A DNA stretch of 64,000 nt, from the NCBI GenBank assembly GCA_041394905.1, contig JAWKHJ010000007.1:186001-250000 (forward strand), written 5' to 3'. Positions within the stretch are counted from its first letter, which is position 1. The number at the start of each line of letters is the position of its first letter. Below, one piece after another: positions 33,809 through 43,193 of the stretch. A program made the translations under genes and the position numbers. Source of the stretch: RI-231 sp041394905. GTDB lineage: Bacteria; Acidobacteriota; Terriglobia; Bryobacterales; UBA6623. Under the pieces are notes generated by a model, which worked only from the letters and a program-made list of their open reading frames with translations, was not told the DNA's origin and made no database searches.

Positions 33809-36800
33809 TCAATGCGCTTTGGCTCGGCGGCTGAACCATGGGAACAGCGTCGGCAACAGCAGCAACGTCAGCACCATCGCGCTCATCACGCCGCCGATCA
33901 CGACCGTCGCGAGCGGCCGTTGTACCTCGGCTCCCGTCGAAGTCGCCGTCGCCATCGGCAAGAAGCCGATCGCCGCGACCACGGCCACCATCACCACCGG
34001 GCGCAAGCGGCTTTTCGCCGCCTCGAGCAGCGCTTGCCGCTGCGGCATGCCCTCCTCCAGCTTGCGGTTGATCGTCGAGACCAGCACGAGACCGTCGATG
34101 ATTGCGATGCCGAACACGGCGATGAAGCCGATCGAGGCGGAGACGTTCATGTTCAGACCGCGCGCCCACAACGCCGCGATGCCGCCCACGGCGGCAAACG
34201 GCACCAACAACATTACCAGCAGCGACTCGCCCACTGAGCGGAACGTGGCGAAGCAGATGAGGAAGATACCCGCGAGCACTGCCGGCACCACCAGCGCAAA
34301 GCGCTGCATCGCTCGCTCCTGGTGCTCGAATTGGCCTCCGATGCGGATGAAGTAGCCGGTCGGGAAATCGACCTTCGTGCTGATCTCGTGCTCGAGCTCC
34401 TTGACGAAGCTGGCCAGATCGCGCCCGCGCACGTTGCACTGCACCACGATGCGCCGTTGGCTGTGCTCGCGCGAGACCACCTCAGGACCGCTGGCCGCCT
34501 GGATGTCAGCCACGTCGCCCAACCGAACCAACTCGCCTTGCGGCGCGGTCAGCAGCAGATCGGCCAAGTGGTCGCGGCTCGAGCGGAACCATTGCGGCAA
34601 CTGCACCGCCATCGGGAAGCGCCGCCGGCCCTCGATGACCTCGCTCACGTCCTTGCCGCCGATCGCCGCCTGCATCATGTCCTGCACGTCCGAGACGTTC
34701 AGGCCGTAGCGCGCGAGCGCCTCACGATCCGCTGTGATACGCCATTCGGCGGCGCCCGAGAAGTATTCACGCTGGATGTCCGCGGCGCCGGGTACGGTGC
34801 GCATCACCCGCAAAGCCTCGTCAGCTTTCTCTTCGAGGATGTCCGCATCGTCGCCGAAGATCTTCACCGCCACGTCAGCCTTGACGCCCGAGACAGCCTC
34901 GTCCAGGCGCATCGCCATCGGTTGCGTGAAATTGAAACCGACGCCGGGCACCTGCTGGAGCGCCTCGGCCATGGCGTCGATCAAACCCTCCTTCGTCTCC
35001 GCCGTGGTCCATTCTTCGTGGGGCTTGAGGTTGACGTAGACATCCGCTTCGTAGACCCCCATCGCCTCGGTTGCGAAGTCGGGGCGGCCGATCTTGCTCA
35101 CGACGCGCGTGACCTCAGGGAACTTGAGCAGTACACGCTCGACGTCGCCCTGCAGGTCAACCGATTCGGGCAGCGAGACGCTGGGTAGCTTGATCGTCTG
35201 CACGAGAATTGAGCCCTCGTCGAGCCGCGGCATGAACTCGGCGCCGATGAAGCCCATCGATCCGATGGCGACCGAGACAATCACAAGAGCGACCGCCGCC
35301 GCGATCACGCGATGATTCATCGTCGTTTCCAGCACACGGCCATAGACCCGGCGCAGCGGTCCGAAGAACGCCTCCTTGCCCTCGGCGCGAACGTCGCGCA
35401 GGAAATAGCGGCAACCGGCAGGGATGGCAAACAACGCGATTAGCAGAGCTCCGATCACGGCGCTTACAACTGAGATCGCCATGGGACGGAACATGCGGCC
35501 TTCCAAACCTTCGAGCGCAAGGATCGGGATGTAGACGCCGATGAGGATCGTAACCGCCGATAGCACTGGCACGGCTACCTCGTGCGCCGCCGTGCGCATC
35601 TCTTCGAGGTAGTTGATCTCCTCGACGCCCTGTTCCTTGAGCATTTGGAGCCGATGGACACAGTTGTCCACCATGACAACCGCGCCGTCGACCACCATGC
35701 CGAAGTCCACCGCGCCCAGGCTCATCAGGTTGGCGCTGATGCCGAATGCCCGCATCCCGATGAACGCCGCCAGCATCGACAGAGGCACCACGAAGGCCAC
35801 CATCAGCGCCGCGCGCCACTGCCCAAGTGAGAGCAGCAGCACGATGATCACCAGGCCGCCGCCCTCGAGCAGGTTGTTGCGCACTGTGTGGATGGTGCCT
35901 TCGATCACTTCGCTCTGGTCATAGAAGGGAACGAGCTCGACGCCCTTGGGCAGAGCGATCTTCATCTTCTCGATTGCTTCTTTTACACGCGCAATCACCG
36001 TATCGGAGTTTTGGCCCTTGAGCATGATCACCATGCCGGAGAGCGACTCGCCCTTGTCATTGCGCGTGACCGCGCCCTGCCGCGGCACCGACCCGCGCCG
36101 GACTTCCGCCACATCGTGGATGTGGATCGGCGCGCCTTGGTGCGCCCAACACGATCGAGCCGATCTGCTCGAGCGTGACCGCCAGCCCAGGCCGCGCACG
36201 GTGTATTGCTCGGAAGCGTGCTCGACGAACCCAGCGCCGAAGTTCTGGTTGTTGTCGCGGAGCCGCTCGAAGACCTGGCGCAGCGGGATGTTGTAACTGC
36301 GCAGTTTCTGCGGATCAACAATCACCTCATAACGCAGCGAGAAGCCGCCCCACGTATTCACGTCCGCCACGCCTTGCACGGCGCGGAGCTGATACTTGAT
36401 CTCCCAGTCGTGCAACGTCTTGAGCTCGCGCGCGCTCAAGTCGCCGCCCTCCAGCGTGTACTGGTAGACCTCGCCGAAGGGCGTCGCCAATGGACCGAGC
36501 TGTGGCTCGGTTCCGGCCGGGATGCGCTCACGCGCCTGCGCCAAGCGCTCCGTCACCTGCTGGCGCGCCAGGAAGATGTCGACCCAGTCTTCGAAGACCA
36601 CCGTGATCATCGAAAGCCCGTACTTCGAGATCGAGCGCACTTCGAGCGTGTTAGGCAAACCCATCAGCGCCGACTCGATGGGGAAGGTCACCAGCTGCTC
36701 CACCTCGACGGCGGCCAGCCCCGGAGCCTCGGCCGTCACCACGACCTGGTTGTTCGTCAGGTCCGGGAACGCGTCGATCGGGATGTTCAGCATCGCATGA

Positions 36801-36883
36801 ACGCCCACACCGATCAGGACGGTCAATCCCAGGATGACGATCCAGGGATTGTCGAGCGGAAAGTCGATCGCTCGCTTGAGCAT
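33809..36883 (-). CDS. Heavy-metal RND efflux permease (CusA/CzcA family)
   Basis: 1024-residue inner-membrane pump starting MLKRAIDFPLDNPWIVILGL. The TM4 proton-relay block reads GMVVDGAVVMVDN, the signature of the heavy-metal branch of RND pumps, and the domain order is the usual duplicated six-helix plus periplasmic-loop plan. A short stretch near 36130-36200 (after YTVRGLG) is nonsense in the open frame while the neighbouring frame gives LAVTLEQIGSIVLGA, the expected text; a lost C (GGGCTGG for GGGCCTGG) and a second compensating change explain it. The start codon overlaps the adaptor stop (TAATG). Metal specificity cannot be read; Cu/Ag or Co/Zn/Cd are the candidates. Confidence 0.93.
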   Translation of the reverse strand: MLKRAIDFPLDNPWIVILGLTVLIGVGVHAMLNIPIDAFPDLTNNQVVVTAEAPGLAAVEVEQLVTFPIESALMGLPNTLEVRSISKYGLSMITVVFEDWVDIFLARQQVTERLAQARERIPAGTEPQLGPLATPFGEVYQYTLEGGDLSARELKTLHDWEIKYQLRAVQGVADVNTWGGFSLRYEVIVDPQKLRSYNIPLRQVFERLRDNNQNFGAGFVEHASEQYTVRGLGWRSRSSRSARSCWAHQGAPIHIHDVAEVRRGSVPRQGAVTRNDKGESLSGMVIMLKGQNSDTVIARVKEAIEKMKIALPKGVELVPFYDQSEVIEGTIHTVRNNLLEGGGLVIIVLLLSLGQWRAALMVAFVVPLSMLAAFIGMRAFGISANLMSLGAVDFGMVVDGAVVMVDNCVHRLQMLKEQGVEEINYLEEMRTAAHEVAVPVLSAVTILIGVYIPILALEGLEGRMFRPMAISVVSAVIGALLIALFAIPAGCRYFLRDVRAEGKEAFFGPLRRVYGRVLETTMNHRVIAAAVALVIVSVAIGSMGFIGAEFMPRLDEGSILVQTIKLPSVSLPESVDLQGDVERVLLKFPEVTRVVSKIGRPDFATEAMGVYEADVYVNLKPHEEWTTAETKEGLIDAMAEALQQVPGVGFNFTQPMAMRLDEAVSGVKADVAVKIFGDDADILEEKADEALRVMRTVPGAADIQREYFSGAAEWRITADREALARYGLNVSDVQDMMQAAIGGKDVSEVIEGRRRFPMAVQLPQWFRSSRDHLADLLLTAPQGELVRLGDVADIQAASGPEVVSREHSQRRIVVQCNVRGRDLASFVKELEHEISTKVDFPTGYFIRIGGQFEHQERAMQRFALVVPAVLAGIFLICFATFRSVGESLLVMLLVPFAAVGGIAALWARGLNMNVSASIGFIAVFGIAIIDGLVLVSTINRKLEEGMPQRQALLEAAKSRLRPVVMVAVVAAIGFLPMATATSTGAEVQRPLATVVIGGVMSAMVLTLLLLPTLFPWFSRRAKAH

Positions 36884-38100
36884 TATTCGTCCCCCCGCAG
36901 CTCAGCCTTGAGCAGCTCGGACTTGAGCACGAACGCACCTTCGACGGCGATTTCATCACCAGGTCGCAGGCCGTTGACGATCTCCACCCGGTCGTCGAGA
37001 CGCCGGCCTTCGCGCACCGAGCGCACTTCAAACTGGCCTGGGCCGGTCGAGACGAAAATCACCGGCTCGTCGTCGATACGCTGAATCGCCGCTTCGGGAA
37101 CGGTGAGCATCGCGGTCTTGGTCTCGGACTCGAGCCGCACGGTGGCGTACATGCCGGTCTTGAGATCGCCGTTCGGGTTCGGCACCGAGCAGCGCACCTG
37201 GACGGTCTTGGTGTCGGGGTCGAGCTCGGTCGAGACCTGCGTCACGCGTCCGCGGAAGCCTCGGTCCGGGAAGGCTCGAGTTCGCACCTCGACTTCCATT
37301 CCGGAGCGCATCAGCGCCAAGTACTGCTCAGGAACCTGCGCGATCACCCACACGTGCGATAGATCACTGATGATGTACATCGCCGTCGTCGCGCTGACCA
37401 CGTCGCCGAGTTTCACGCTGCGTTCGACGATCGTTCCCGAGGACGGAGCGCGAATGTCGATGTGCGGCTCTTCGCCGGGCTTGGAGATCTGATCCGCATC
37501 GAGGCCATAAAACTCGAGGTGCGCGCGGGCGCGCTCGATGGCGGCTTTCGCCGCGGTGACGCCGGTACGCGCGGCTTGCACTTCCGTCTGGGTGCGCTGG
37601 ACCTCTTGCAGAGAGCCGGCCTTGAGGTCGAGCAGCTTGGCGGCGCGGTCATGCGCCTGCTGGGCGTACTGCAATTGGGACTCTTTGCCTGCCAAATCGG
37701 CCTTCGCCGTCAAGAACTCCGCCACGATCTCGTGGGTCTGGTGGCTGTGCACCTCAGCGAGCGTTTCGCCCTTCCGGACATAAGTGCCCACGGATTTGCA
37801 GCACTGGGTGACGACGCCGTCCGCGAACGAGCCGACGCGGGCCGTGCGATCTTCATCGAGCGTCACGCGGCCGGCGACTTCGATCGAATCCGCGATCTCC
37901 GCCTCCTCGACGACAGCCAGCTTGACGCCTGCATCGCGCGCGGCCTCAGCGCTGAGATGGACACGGCGCGGACCTGAAGCTGCCTGTTCGGCGACGGGCG
38001 TGTCTGGCGGCGGTGTCGCCTGTGGTTCCGGAGTCTCGCTGCAACCGAGCAGGAGGGAAATCGCCACGGCGGCGAGGGAAAACGGAATGGCGCGAATCAT
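36883..38100 (-). CDS. RND efflux periplasmic adaptor lipoprotein (CusB/CzcB family)
   Basis: 405-residue membrane-fusion protein that joins pump and outer-membrane channel. A lipoprotein signal MIRAIPFSLAAVAISLLLGC has a clear lipobox ending at Cys20. Then come the barrel-sandwich half-motif GRVTLDEDRTARVGSFADG, a long alpha-hairpin (about residues 125-195), the second half DIRAPSSGTIVERSVKLGD and the beta-barrel domain to GDEIAVEGAFVLKSE. Both ends overlap neighbours (ATGA with the TolC gene, TAATG with the pump), so the three subunits are translationally coupled. Confidence 0.93.
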   Translation of the reverse strand: MIRAIPFSLAAVAISLLLGCSETPEPQATPPPDTPVAEQAASGPRRVHLSAEAARDAGVKLAVVEEAEIADSIEVAGRVTLDEDRTARVGSFADGVVTQCCKSVGTYVRKGETLAEVHSHQTHEIVAEFLTAKADLAGKESQLQYAQQAHDRAAKLLDLKAGSLQEVQRTQTEVQAARTGVTAAKAAIERARAHLEFYGLDADQISKPGEEPHIDIRAPSSGTIVERSVKLGDVVSATTAMYIISDLSHVWVIAQVPEQYLALMRSGMEVEVRTRAFPDRGFRGRVTQVSTELDPDTKTVQVRCSVPNPNGDLKTGMYATVRLESETKTAMLTVPEAAIQRIDDEPVIFVSTGPGQFEVRSVREGRRLDDRVEIVNGLRPGDEIAVEGAFVLKSELLKAELRGDE

Positions 38101-39374
38101 TGCGAACCTCCGGCGGCGAGATCGTATCCTGTGGCGGCGGCCAGTCGCTCCTGGCTCAGCCGGTAGTCGAGAAGGGATTGTGCGTAGAGCAACTCGATCT
38201 CGTTGAGCGAGCGCTGCGCGTCGAGCAGAAAGAGCAGGTCGACGCCTTGCTCTTGGTAGGCGGCCCGGGCGATGCGGTAGGTCTCGGCCGCGCGCTCGCG
38301 TGCGCCGGTGCGGATCGAATCGACGACTTCGCGGCGGCGCTGCACGTCGGCGACGGCCGCGCGCGTCTGCGCTTCGACCATGGCCTCGGCCGCACGCACG
38401 CCGGCTTGGGTGCGCTCGCTTTCCGCGATCGCCTCGGCGATGCGGCCTTGGTTGCGGTCGCGAATCGGGACCGCGAACGAGACGCCGCCGATCAACGTGC
38501 TGTGGACGCCGGATTTCTTGTAGCCAAAGTAGGGATTGAGATTGGGCTTGGCATGGGCGCGTTCGACGTCAACCGTTGCGCGAGCGCTCTCCACGAGGGA
38601 ACGCTCGACGGCTAGATCCGGCCGGTCCTTCAGCGCCCGTTCGATCGCGTCTTCGAGCGCGGGAGGCGCCTCGTCGCCGTGTAGCGCGGTCGCCCCGGCG
38701 ATCTCGATGTCCGCATCGGCGCGGGGCAGGCCCATCGCGCCGAGCAGAGCCAGCTTGGCCTGCTCGGCGTCGGCCCGAGCGGTAGCGACGGAGGCGGCCA
38801 GCCGCTCGCTCTCTACTCGCACCTTGATGACGTCGATTTCACCAATGGCGCCCAGTTCTAAACGGGTCTGCTGGAACTGCACGAGCTCATCGAGCGTCGT
38901 GCGGCTCTGCTCGATCAGTTTCACTCGTTCGGCCGCGCCGAGCGCATTCCACCAAGCCTCAGCGACCGACCGGCGAAGGCTCCAAGCAAGCGCCTTGCGC
39001 TCGAGCTCCGCCGAATGAGTTTCCGTCTCGGCTAAGGCCGTGCGAAAGCGCCGCTTCCCGCCAGTCTCGATCGTGTCGGTGAAGTAACCGAAGGCGTCGA
39101 TATCGACTCGGGGCGAAAATGTCGGCTGCTGCCAGGCCCGCCAGTTCTCGGTTTGGATCTGGAAGACCGGATTCGGCCGGCGCGAGGCCTGCTCTTCGGC
39201 GCCGAGTCTGGCGCGCACCGAGGCGTCCGCCGCTTCGAGCTCCTGCCTCTGTGCAAGCGCCAGCTCGACGGCCGCATCGAGCGTCAATTTTTGCGGGATT
39301 GATTGTGCGCGTCCGGCGCCGAAAGCAGCGACGATCGCCAGTGCGGCCCGCGCCGCGGCGTGATTCCAAACCAT
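38097..39374 (-). CDS. TolC-family outer-membrane channel of metal efflux (CusC/CzcC type)
   Basis: 425 residues with a signal peptide (HAAARAALAIVAAFGAGRAQ) and two repeated OEP halves of long helices with short strand regions, e.g. LTLDAAVELALAQRQELEAA at the start and YRIARAAYQEQGVDLLFLLD near the C-terminus; the latter resembles the CzcC signature. ATG 39374 follows GGAGAGAGG closely and is preferred to 39401. Two dyad elements lie in the 91-base gap upstream. Overlaps the adaptor gene by four bases. Confidence 0.92.
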   Translation of the reverse strand: MVWNHAAARAALAIVAAFGAGRAQSIPQKLTLDAAVELALAQRQELEAADASVRARLGAEEQASRRPNPVFQIQTENWRAWQQPTFSPRVDIDAFGYFTDTIETGGKRRFRTALAETETHSAELERKALAWSLRRSVAEAWWNALGAAERVKLIEQSRTTLDELVQFQQTRLELGAIGEIDVIKVRVESERLAASVATARADAEQAKLALLGAMGLPRADADIEIAGATALHGDEAPPALEDAIERALKDRPDLAVERSLVESARATVDVERAHAKPNLNPYFGYKKSGVHSTLIGGVSFAVPIRDRNQGRIAEAIAESERTQAGVRAAEAMVEAQTRAAVADVQRRREVVDSIRTGARERAAETYRIARAAYQEQGVDLLFLLDAQRSLNEIELLYAQSLLDYRLSQERLAAATGYDLAAGGSQ

Positions 39375-39385
39375 ACCCTCTCTCC

Positions 39386-39400
39386 TGTCAGCCTCTGACA
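39386..39400 (-). promoter_or_regulatory. Dyad TGTCA-N5-TGACA upstream of the TolC gene
   Basis: A perfect 5+5 dyad that lies only about twelve bases upstream of the ATG at 39374, overlapping the place where a ribosome-binding site region starts. Together with the dyad at 39440-39458 it could form a tandem operator for a metal-responsive regulator; could also act as an RNA hairpin. Confidence 0.35.
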
Positions 39401-39439
39401 AGCCGGCGACCGCCCGCGAAAAAGCGCACGGGGGCGCCG

Positions 39440-39458
39440 TGACGGAACAAATCCGTCA
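39440..39458 (-). promoter_or_regulatory. Dyad TGACGGA-N5-TCCGTCA
   Basis: Perfect 7+7 dyad in the gap between the small His-rich gene and the TolC gene. Either an operator of an internal promoter or a transcript hairpin tuning expression between the two genes. No T-run follows, so it is not a typical terminator. Confidence 0.45.
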
Positions 39459-39465
39459 ACGCAAA

Positions 39466-39846
39466 TCAGACAGACAGCGAGGGAGGACCACGGGGTATGA
39501 CAGCCCGTGGAGGTGATTCTTCAGGCGCTCGATCGGCGTCCGCGCTCTCCAGCCAGTCCACGGTCTGCGGCGGCTCGAGCAGTTGGACCGTCCGAGCTTG
39601 GGGCGCGGCGAGCACGATCGACCGCTCGTGCTCGAAGTGGTACCAGTTCACCAGGTGGGCGCTCTGGTCCACCTGCTGTAGCGACCTCTCCTTGCTCGGC
39701 ATCGGGATGTGCGCGTGCAGAACGCGGAACTGCACCCGAGCCAAATGCTCAGCGGAAACCGTACTGTCGTGGGTATGTGCGAAGGGCGCGCTGATCGACA
39801 CGATGGCCAATAGCGCACAGAGACCGAAATGTATCGACCTTTGCAC
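39466..39846 (-). CDS. Small exported His-rich protein, first gene of the metal-efflux operon
   Basis: 126 residues: signal peptide MQRSIHFGLCALLAIVSISA with cleavage near residue 22, then a mature part with several His clusters (HTHDS directly at the new N-terminus, HAHIPMP, VNWYHFEHERS). There are no further membrane helices. Position at the head of a TolC-adaptor-RND operon and the His clusters suggest a periplasmic metal-binding or sensing protein, analogous in role (not sequence) to CusF. I recognise no named family. The next gene follows after 91 bases. Confidence 0.65.
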   Translation of the reverse strand: MQRSIHFGLCALLAIVSISAPFAHTHDSTVSAEHLARVQFRVLHAHIPMPSKERSLQQVDQSAHLVNWYHFEHERSIVLAAPQARTVQLLEPPQTVDWLESADADRAPEESPPRAVIPRGPPSLSV

Positions 39847-39895
39847 CCGTTCGATTAGATTAGCATCGCTCGCGAAAGGATGCGACTCATTGCGC

Positions 39896-42454
39896 TCATT
39901 CGTGGCGCAACACCTCGAGCGGCTTTCGCCCCAGGATGCGGAAGCTGGCGAGCCATCCGGCCAGATTTGCGATCAGCGCAGTACCAATCACGGTCGCCAA
40001 CAACGGCGCCAGGGCTGGCTCGTACGCGGCGTCGAGCACGCGCTCGAGCAGCAGCGCAGAAAAGCCCGACGCCAGCAGCGCGCCCAGGGCCCCCGCAGCG
40101 AGGCCGAGCACTGTGAACTCGACCGAGAAGATCCGCGCCACCTTGGACCGGGTCGCTCCGAGAGTGCGCAGGATGGCCGTCTCGCGAACCCGCCGGAATC
40201 GGGTCGCAACCACGCTCGAGGTCAGGATGATCACTCCGCCCAGAATGGCGAAGGCGGAGATGACCTGTACGACGATCGCGATCTGGTCGACCACATCCTG
40301 GACGATGCGGATCACGTCCGCCGCGTTGAGCACGAGGACGGTCGGGAAGCGCGCGAAGGCGTCGCGCTGCAGCTCGACCGCCTTGTCGGGCGCTATGCGC
40401 ACACCGCCGTAGAACACCGCCGGGGCGCCCTCGAGCGCGGCGCGGTTGAGCATGAAGTGCAGCGAGGCGCCCGGGCGGATGCTCTCGGCGCGAAAGACGT
40501 TCGCCACCTCCGCTTCGACGTTGCGACGGCCGGCAAGCCAGGCGAGTTTCGAGCCGACGTCGACGCCGAGCTCTTCGGCCACGTCCTCGCGCACGGCGAC
40601 GAGCGAACGCTTATCCTCGGGCGTCCACCAGCTCCCGCGCAACACGTCGACTTCGTCGGGCTTGTCCTCGCGCCAGGAGATGCCGCGCGTTTGGGCGAAG
40701 CGGCTGTCCTCGCCCAGGTTGAGCTCGGCCAGGGGACGTCCGTCGACCATCTCGAGCCGCGCGGCGATCGTGGGCGTCAATTCGACCTCTTCGACGCCCG
40801 GGTAGTCCTTGAGATATTGCGTGAGCGGCTCGACCTCGGCGCGGGTCACGTTCATCAGGAAGACGTTTGGCATCTCCGGCGGCGCGCTCTTGATCATCTG
40901 GTCGAGCACCGAGGTCTGGATCAGGTAGACCGAGAGGGTGAACGTCACGCCGACGCCAAGCGCCGTCAGCACGGCTTCGGCATGGACGCCCGGACGGTGC
41001 AAGTTTGCCACTCCGTGCCGAATCGCCGTCGGCAGCCGAAACGGCAGCCAATGCGGAAGCCGTTCGAGGACGGCCAGCAACGACCACGAGGCGGTCGCCA
41101 AAACCAGCAAGCTCGCAAGCAGTCCGCCGGCGAACCACAGCCCAAGCTGCACCGAGTCGCCCAGCCAGGTCGCCACGCCGCCGATCGCCGCCACGATCAC
41201 CGCACCGGCTACCAGGGCGCCACGGGCCTCGCGCAGCCGCTCGCCCACGCTCTTGGCACGGCGCTCCATCTCGCGTCGGAAGATCAGCGCCGGGCGGATC
41301 TTGCGCACCCTCAACAGCGTCGGCACGCTGAACAGCAGCGTCGTCAACAGCCCGATCGCCAGCGCCTGCACCGCCGCCACGGGCTGCCATTCGAGATTGG
41401 GCGGCGTCGGAAAGTATTGCGCCAGAAAGCGCGGCGCCCAGGCCTGCACGCCATAGCCGAGCAGGATGCCGAGCGCGCTGCCGATCACGCCCAGCGCCAG
41501 CGTCTGCAACGTGTAGATGCGGACGATCTGGCCGGAGCGCGCGCCGATGCACTTGAGGATGGCGATCGTATCTAGGCGCTGCTCGAGATGCGAATGCATC
41601 GCCATCGCAACTCCCAGCGCGCCCACGATCAAGGCGACCAAACTGACGAGCGAGAGGAAGTTCGTTGCACGATCCAGGCCGCGTCGGATGGTCGGATGCG
41701 TCTCGCGATAGTCCGCGATCCAGTAGGGGCGAAACACCTTCTCGAGCAACCCGCGCGCCGTTGCGATGTCGATGCCGCCCTGGGCCGGCATCTTGAACAG
41801 ATACCGCTGCGCGGCCCGGCTGCCGCGTTGCATCAAACCCGTGCGATCGAGGTTCCCGCGGCTCAACAACAGCCGCGGACCGACGTTGAAGCTGCCCGTC
41901 ATGCGGTCCGGCTCGACCGTAACGACGGCCGCGAGCGGAATCTCGGCGTCGCCCAGTCGCACGGCGTCGCCCAGATTGACGCCCAGCCGGACCAGCAGGT
42001 CGTCTGTGACGACGGCGCCCTGAGCCAGGGCCGCCTTCAAGGAAGCCGCGCCCCGCAGCTCGATCTTGCCGTAGAAGGGATAGACGTCTGGGTCGACGGC
42101 TTTGACCGCTACCATCAGCGGGCGTGGCGAGGCGTCGGACGAGACCATCGAGACGGTCTCGGTGATCCAGGTGCGCTCCGCCCCGCGGGCCGTGATTTCG
42201 TCGAGCGCCGCCTGCTCGCGCGCATCCGGCTCGTGGTACATCCGCACCGCGAGGTCCGCCGCCATGAGAGTGCGCGCGTCGCGCAACAGCATGTTGCGGA
42301 ATGCGCCGGAGAAGCCTCGAACGCCGCTCAGCGCACCAACGCCGACTGCGACCGCGGCAATGACGAACGCAAACTTGCCCCAGGCGGCGCGCGACTCGCG
42401 CCAAGCGATCTTGGCCGCCGTCGCCCAGCCTGAACGGCCCGTTCGCGCGCTCAT
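39896..42454 (-). CDS. ABC transporter permease, FtsX/YbbP type
   Basis: 852-residue permease with ten predicted helices: one near the N-terminus (FAFVIAAVAVGVGALSGV), a group of three near residue 265 (LSLVSLVALIVGALGVAMAM), a central set near 430-460 and the C-terminal FtsX triple starting VISAFAILGGVIILTSSVVA. Two MacB-like periplasmic domains lie between. This double-FtsX plan is that of YbbP, which in many bacteria sits with the ATPase YbbA and the esterase TesA exactly as here. It overlaps the ATPase by four bases. Role: probably extraction of a lipid or lysophospholipid from the inner membrane; not proven for the family. Confidence 0.9.
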   Translation of the reverse strand: MSARTGRSGWATAAKIAWRESRAAWGKFAFVIAAVAVGVGALSGVRGFSGAFRNMLLRDARTLMAADLAVRMYHEPDAREQAALDEITARGAERTWITETVSMVSSDASPRPLMVAVKAVDPDVYPFYGKIELRGAASLKAALAQGAVVTDDLLVRLGVNLGDAVRLGDAEIPLAAVVTVEPDRMTGSFNVGPRLLLSRGNLDRTGLMQRGSRAAQRYLFKMPAQGGIDIATARGLLEKVFRPYWIADYRETHPTIRRGLDRATNFLSLVSLVALIVGALGVAMAMHSHLEQRLDTIAILKCIGARSGQIVRIYTLQTLALGVIGSALGILLGYGVQAWAPRFLAQYFPTPPNLEWQPVAAVQALAIGLLTTLLFSVPTLLRVRKIRPALIFRREMERRAKSVGERLREARGALVAGAVIVAAIGGVATWLGDSVQLGLWFAGGLLASLLVLATASWSLLAVLERLPHWLPFRLPTAIRHGVANLHRPGVHAEAVLTALGVGVTFTLSVYLIQTSVLDQMIKSAPPEMPNVFLMNVTRAEVEPLTQYLKDYPGVEEVELTPTIAARLEMVDGRPLAELNLGEDSRFAQTRGISWREDKPDEVDVLRGSWWTPEDKRSLVAVREDVAEELGVDVGSKLAWLAGRRNVEAEVANVFRAESIRPGASLHFMLNRAALEGAPAVFYGGVRIAPDKAVELQRDAFARFPTVLVLNAADVIRIVQDVVDQIAIVVQVISAFAILGGVIILTSSVVATRFRRVRETAILRTLGATRSKVARIFSVEFTVLGLAAGALGALLASGFSALLLERVLDAAYEPALAPLLATVIGTALIANLAGWLASFRILGRKPLEVLRHE

Positions 42455-43164
42455 GACGAGACGGCAGGCGCGAGGCGTTCGTCGGAGACGATGCGGCCGT
42501 CCTGTAAGGTGATCACGCGCTCGGTACGCGCGGCCAGGTCCGCGTCATGCGTCACGAGCACGAGCGTCGCCCCTTCGCGGCGGTTCAGCTCGTCGAGCAT
42601 CTGCATCACATGCGCGCCGGTGGTGCTGTCGAGATTGCCCGTCGGCTCGTCAGCGAGGATGAGCGGCGGCCGGTTGACGAAGGCGCGAGCGAGCGCTACG
42701 CGCTGTTGCTCGCCGCCGGAGAGCTGTACGGGATAGTGGTCGTAACGCTCGCCCAAGCCCACCTGGTCGAGCAGCTCGCGGGCGCGTGCCAACCCGGCGC
42801 GGTCGCCCTCGCCGATCAGGTCGAGCGGCAGCAGCACGTTCTCTTCGGCCGTCAAGGTCGGCACGAGTTGGTAGGACTGGAAAACGAAGCCGATCTTGCG
42901 CGCCCGCAGGATCGCAAGCGCGTCCTCGTCCAGGCCCGTGATGTCCTCTCCATCGATCCAGACCGAGCCTAGGCTGGGGGCGTCGAGCCCGGCCAGGATC
43001 CCAAGCAAGGTGCTCTTACCCGAGCCCGAGGGACCGCGGATGGCCAGTGCTTCCCCGCGCGCGACCGCGAAGTCGACCCCGCGCAGAATCTCCACTTCAT
43101 GCGTGCCGGAATGGATGCGTTTGAAGAGGCCGCGAACCTCCAGGATCGGCGCGGGATTCGACAT
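42451..43164 (-). CDS. ABC transporter ATPase, LolD/YbbA type
   Basis: 237 residues with Walker A GPSGSGKSTLLG near residue 44, Q-loop VFQSYQLVPTL, signature LSGGEQQRVALARAF near 145, Walker B LILADEPTGNLD and H-loop VTHDADLA. It belongs to the MacB/LolD/YbbA group that drives FtsX-type permeases; the permease is encoded immediately downstream with an ATGA overlap. Its start is only 29 bases from the divergent tesA start, so the two transcription units share one compact promoter region. Confidence 0.95.
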   Translation of the reverse strand: MSNPAPILEVRGLFKRIHSGTHEVEILRGVDFAVARGEALAIRGPSGSGKSTLLGILAGLDAPSLGSVWIDGEDITGLDEDALAILRARKIGFVFQSYQLVPTLTAEENVLLPLDLIGEGDRAGLARARELLDQVGLGERYDHYPVQLSGGEQQRVALARAFVNRPPLILADEPTGNLDSTTGAHVMQMLDELNRREGATLVLVTHDADLAARTERVITLQDGRIVSDERLAPAVSS

Positions 43165-43193
43165 TTGCGGCGAAAAAGTTAGTATGGCATGTA

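Noticed and set aside
39497..41575. A 692-codon plus-strand frame opposite the FtsX-type permease
   Set aside because: It is antisense to a well-supported transporter gene, is Arg/His/Gln-rich with no recognisable domain, and reflects the high GC content.
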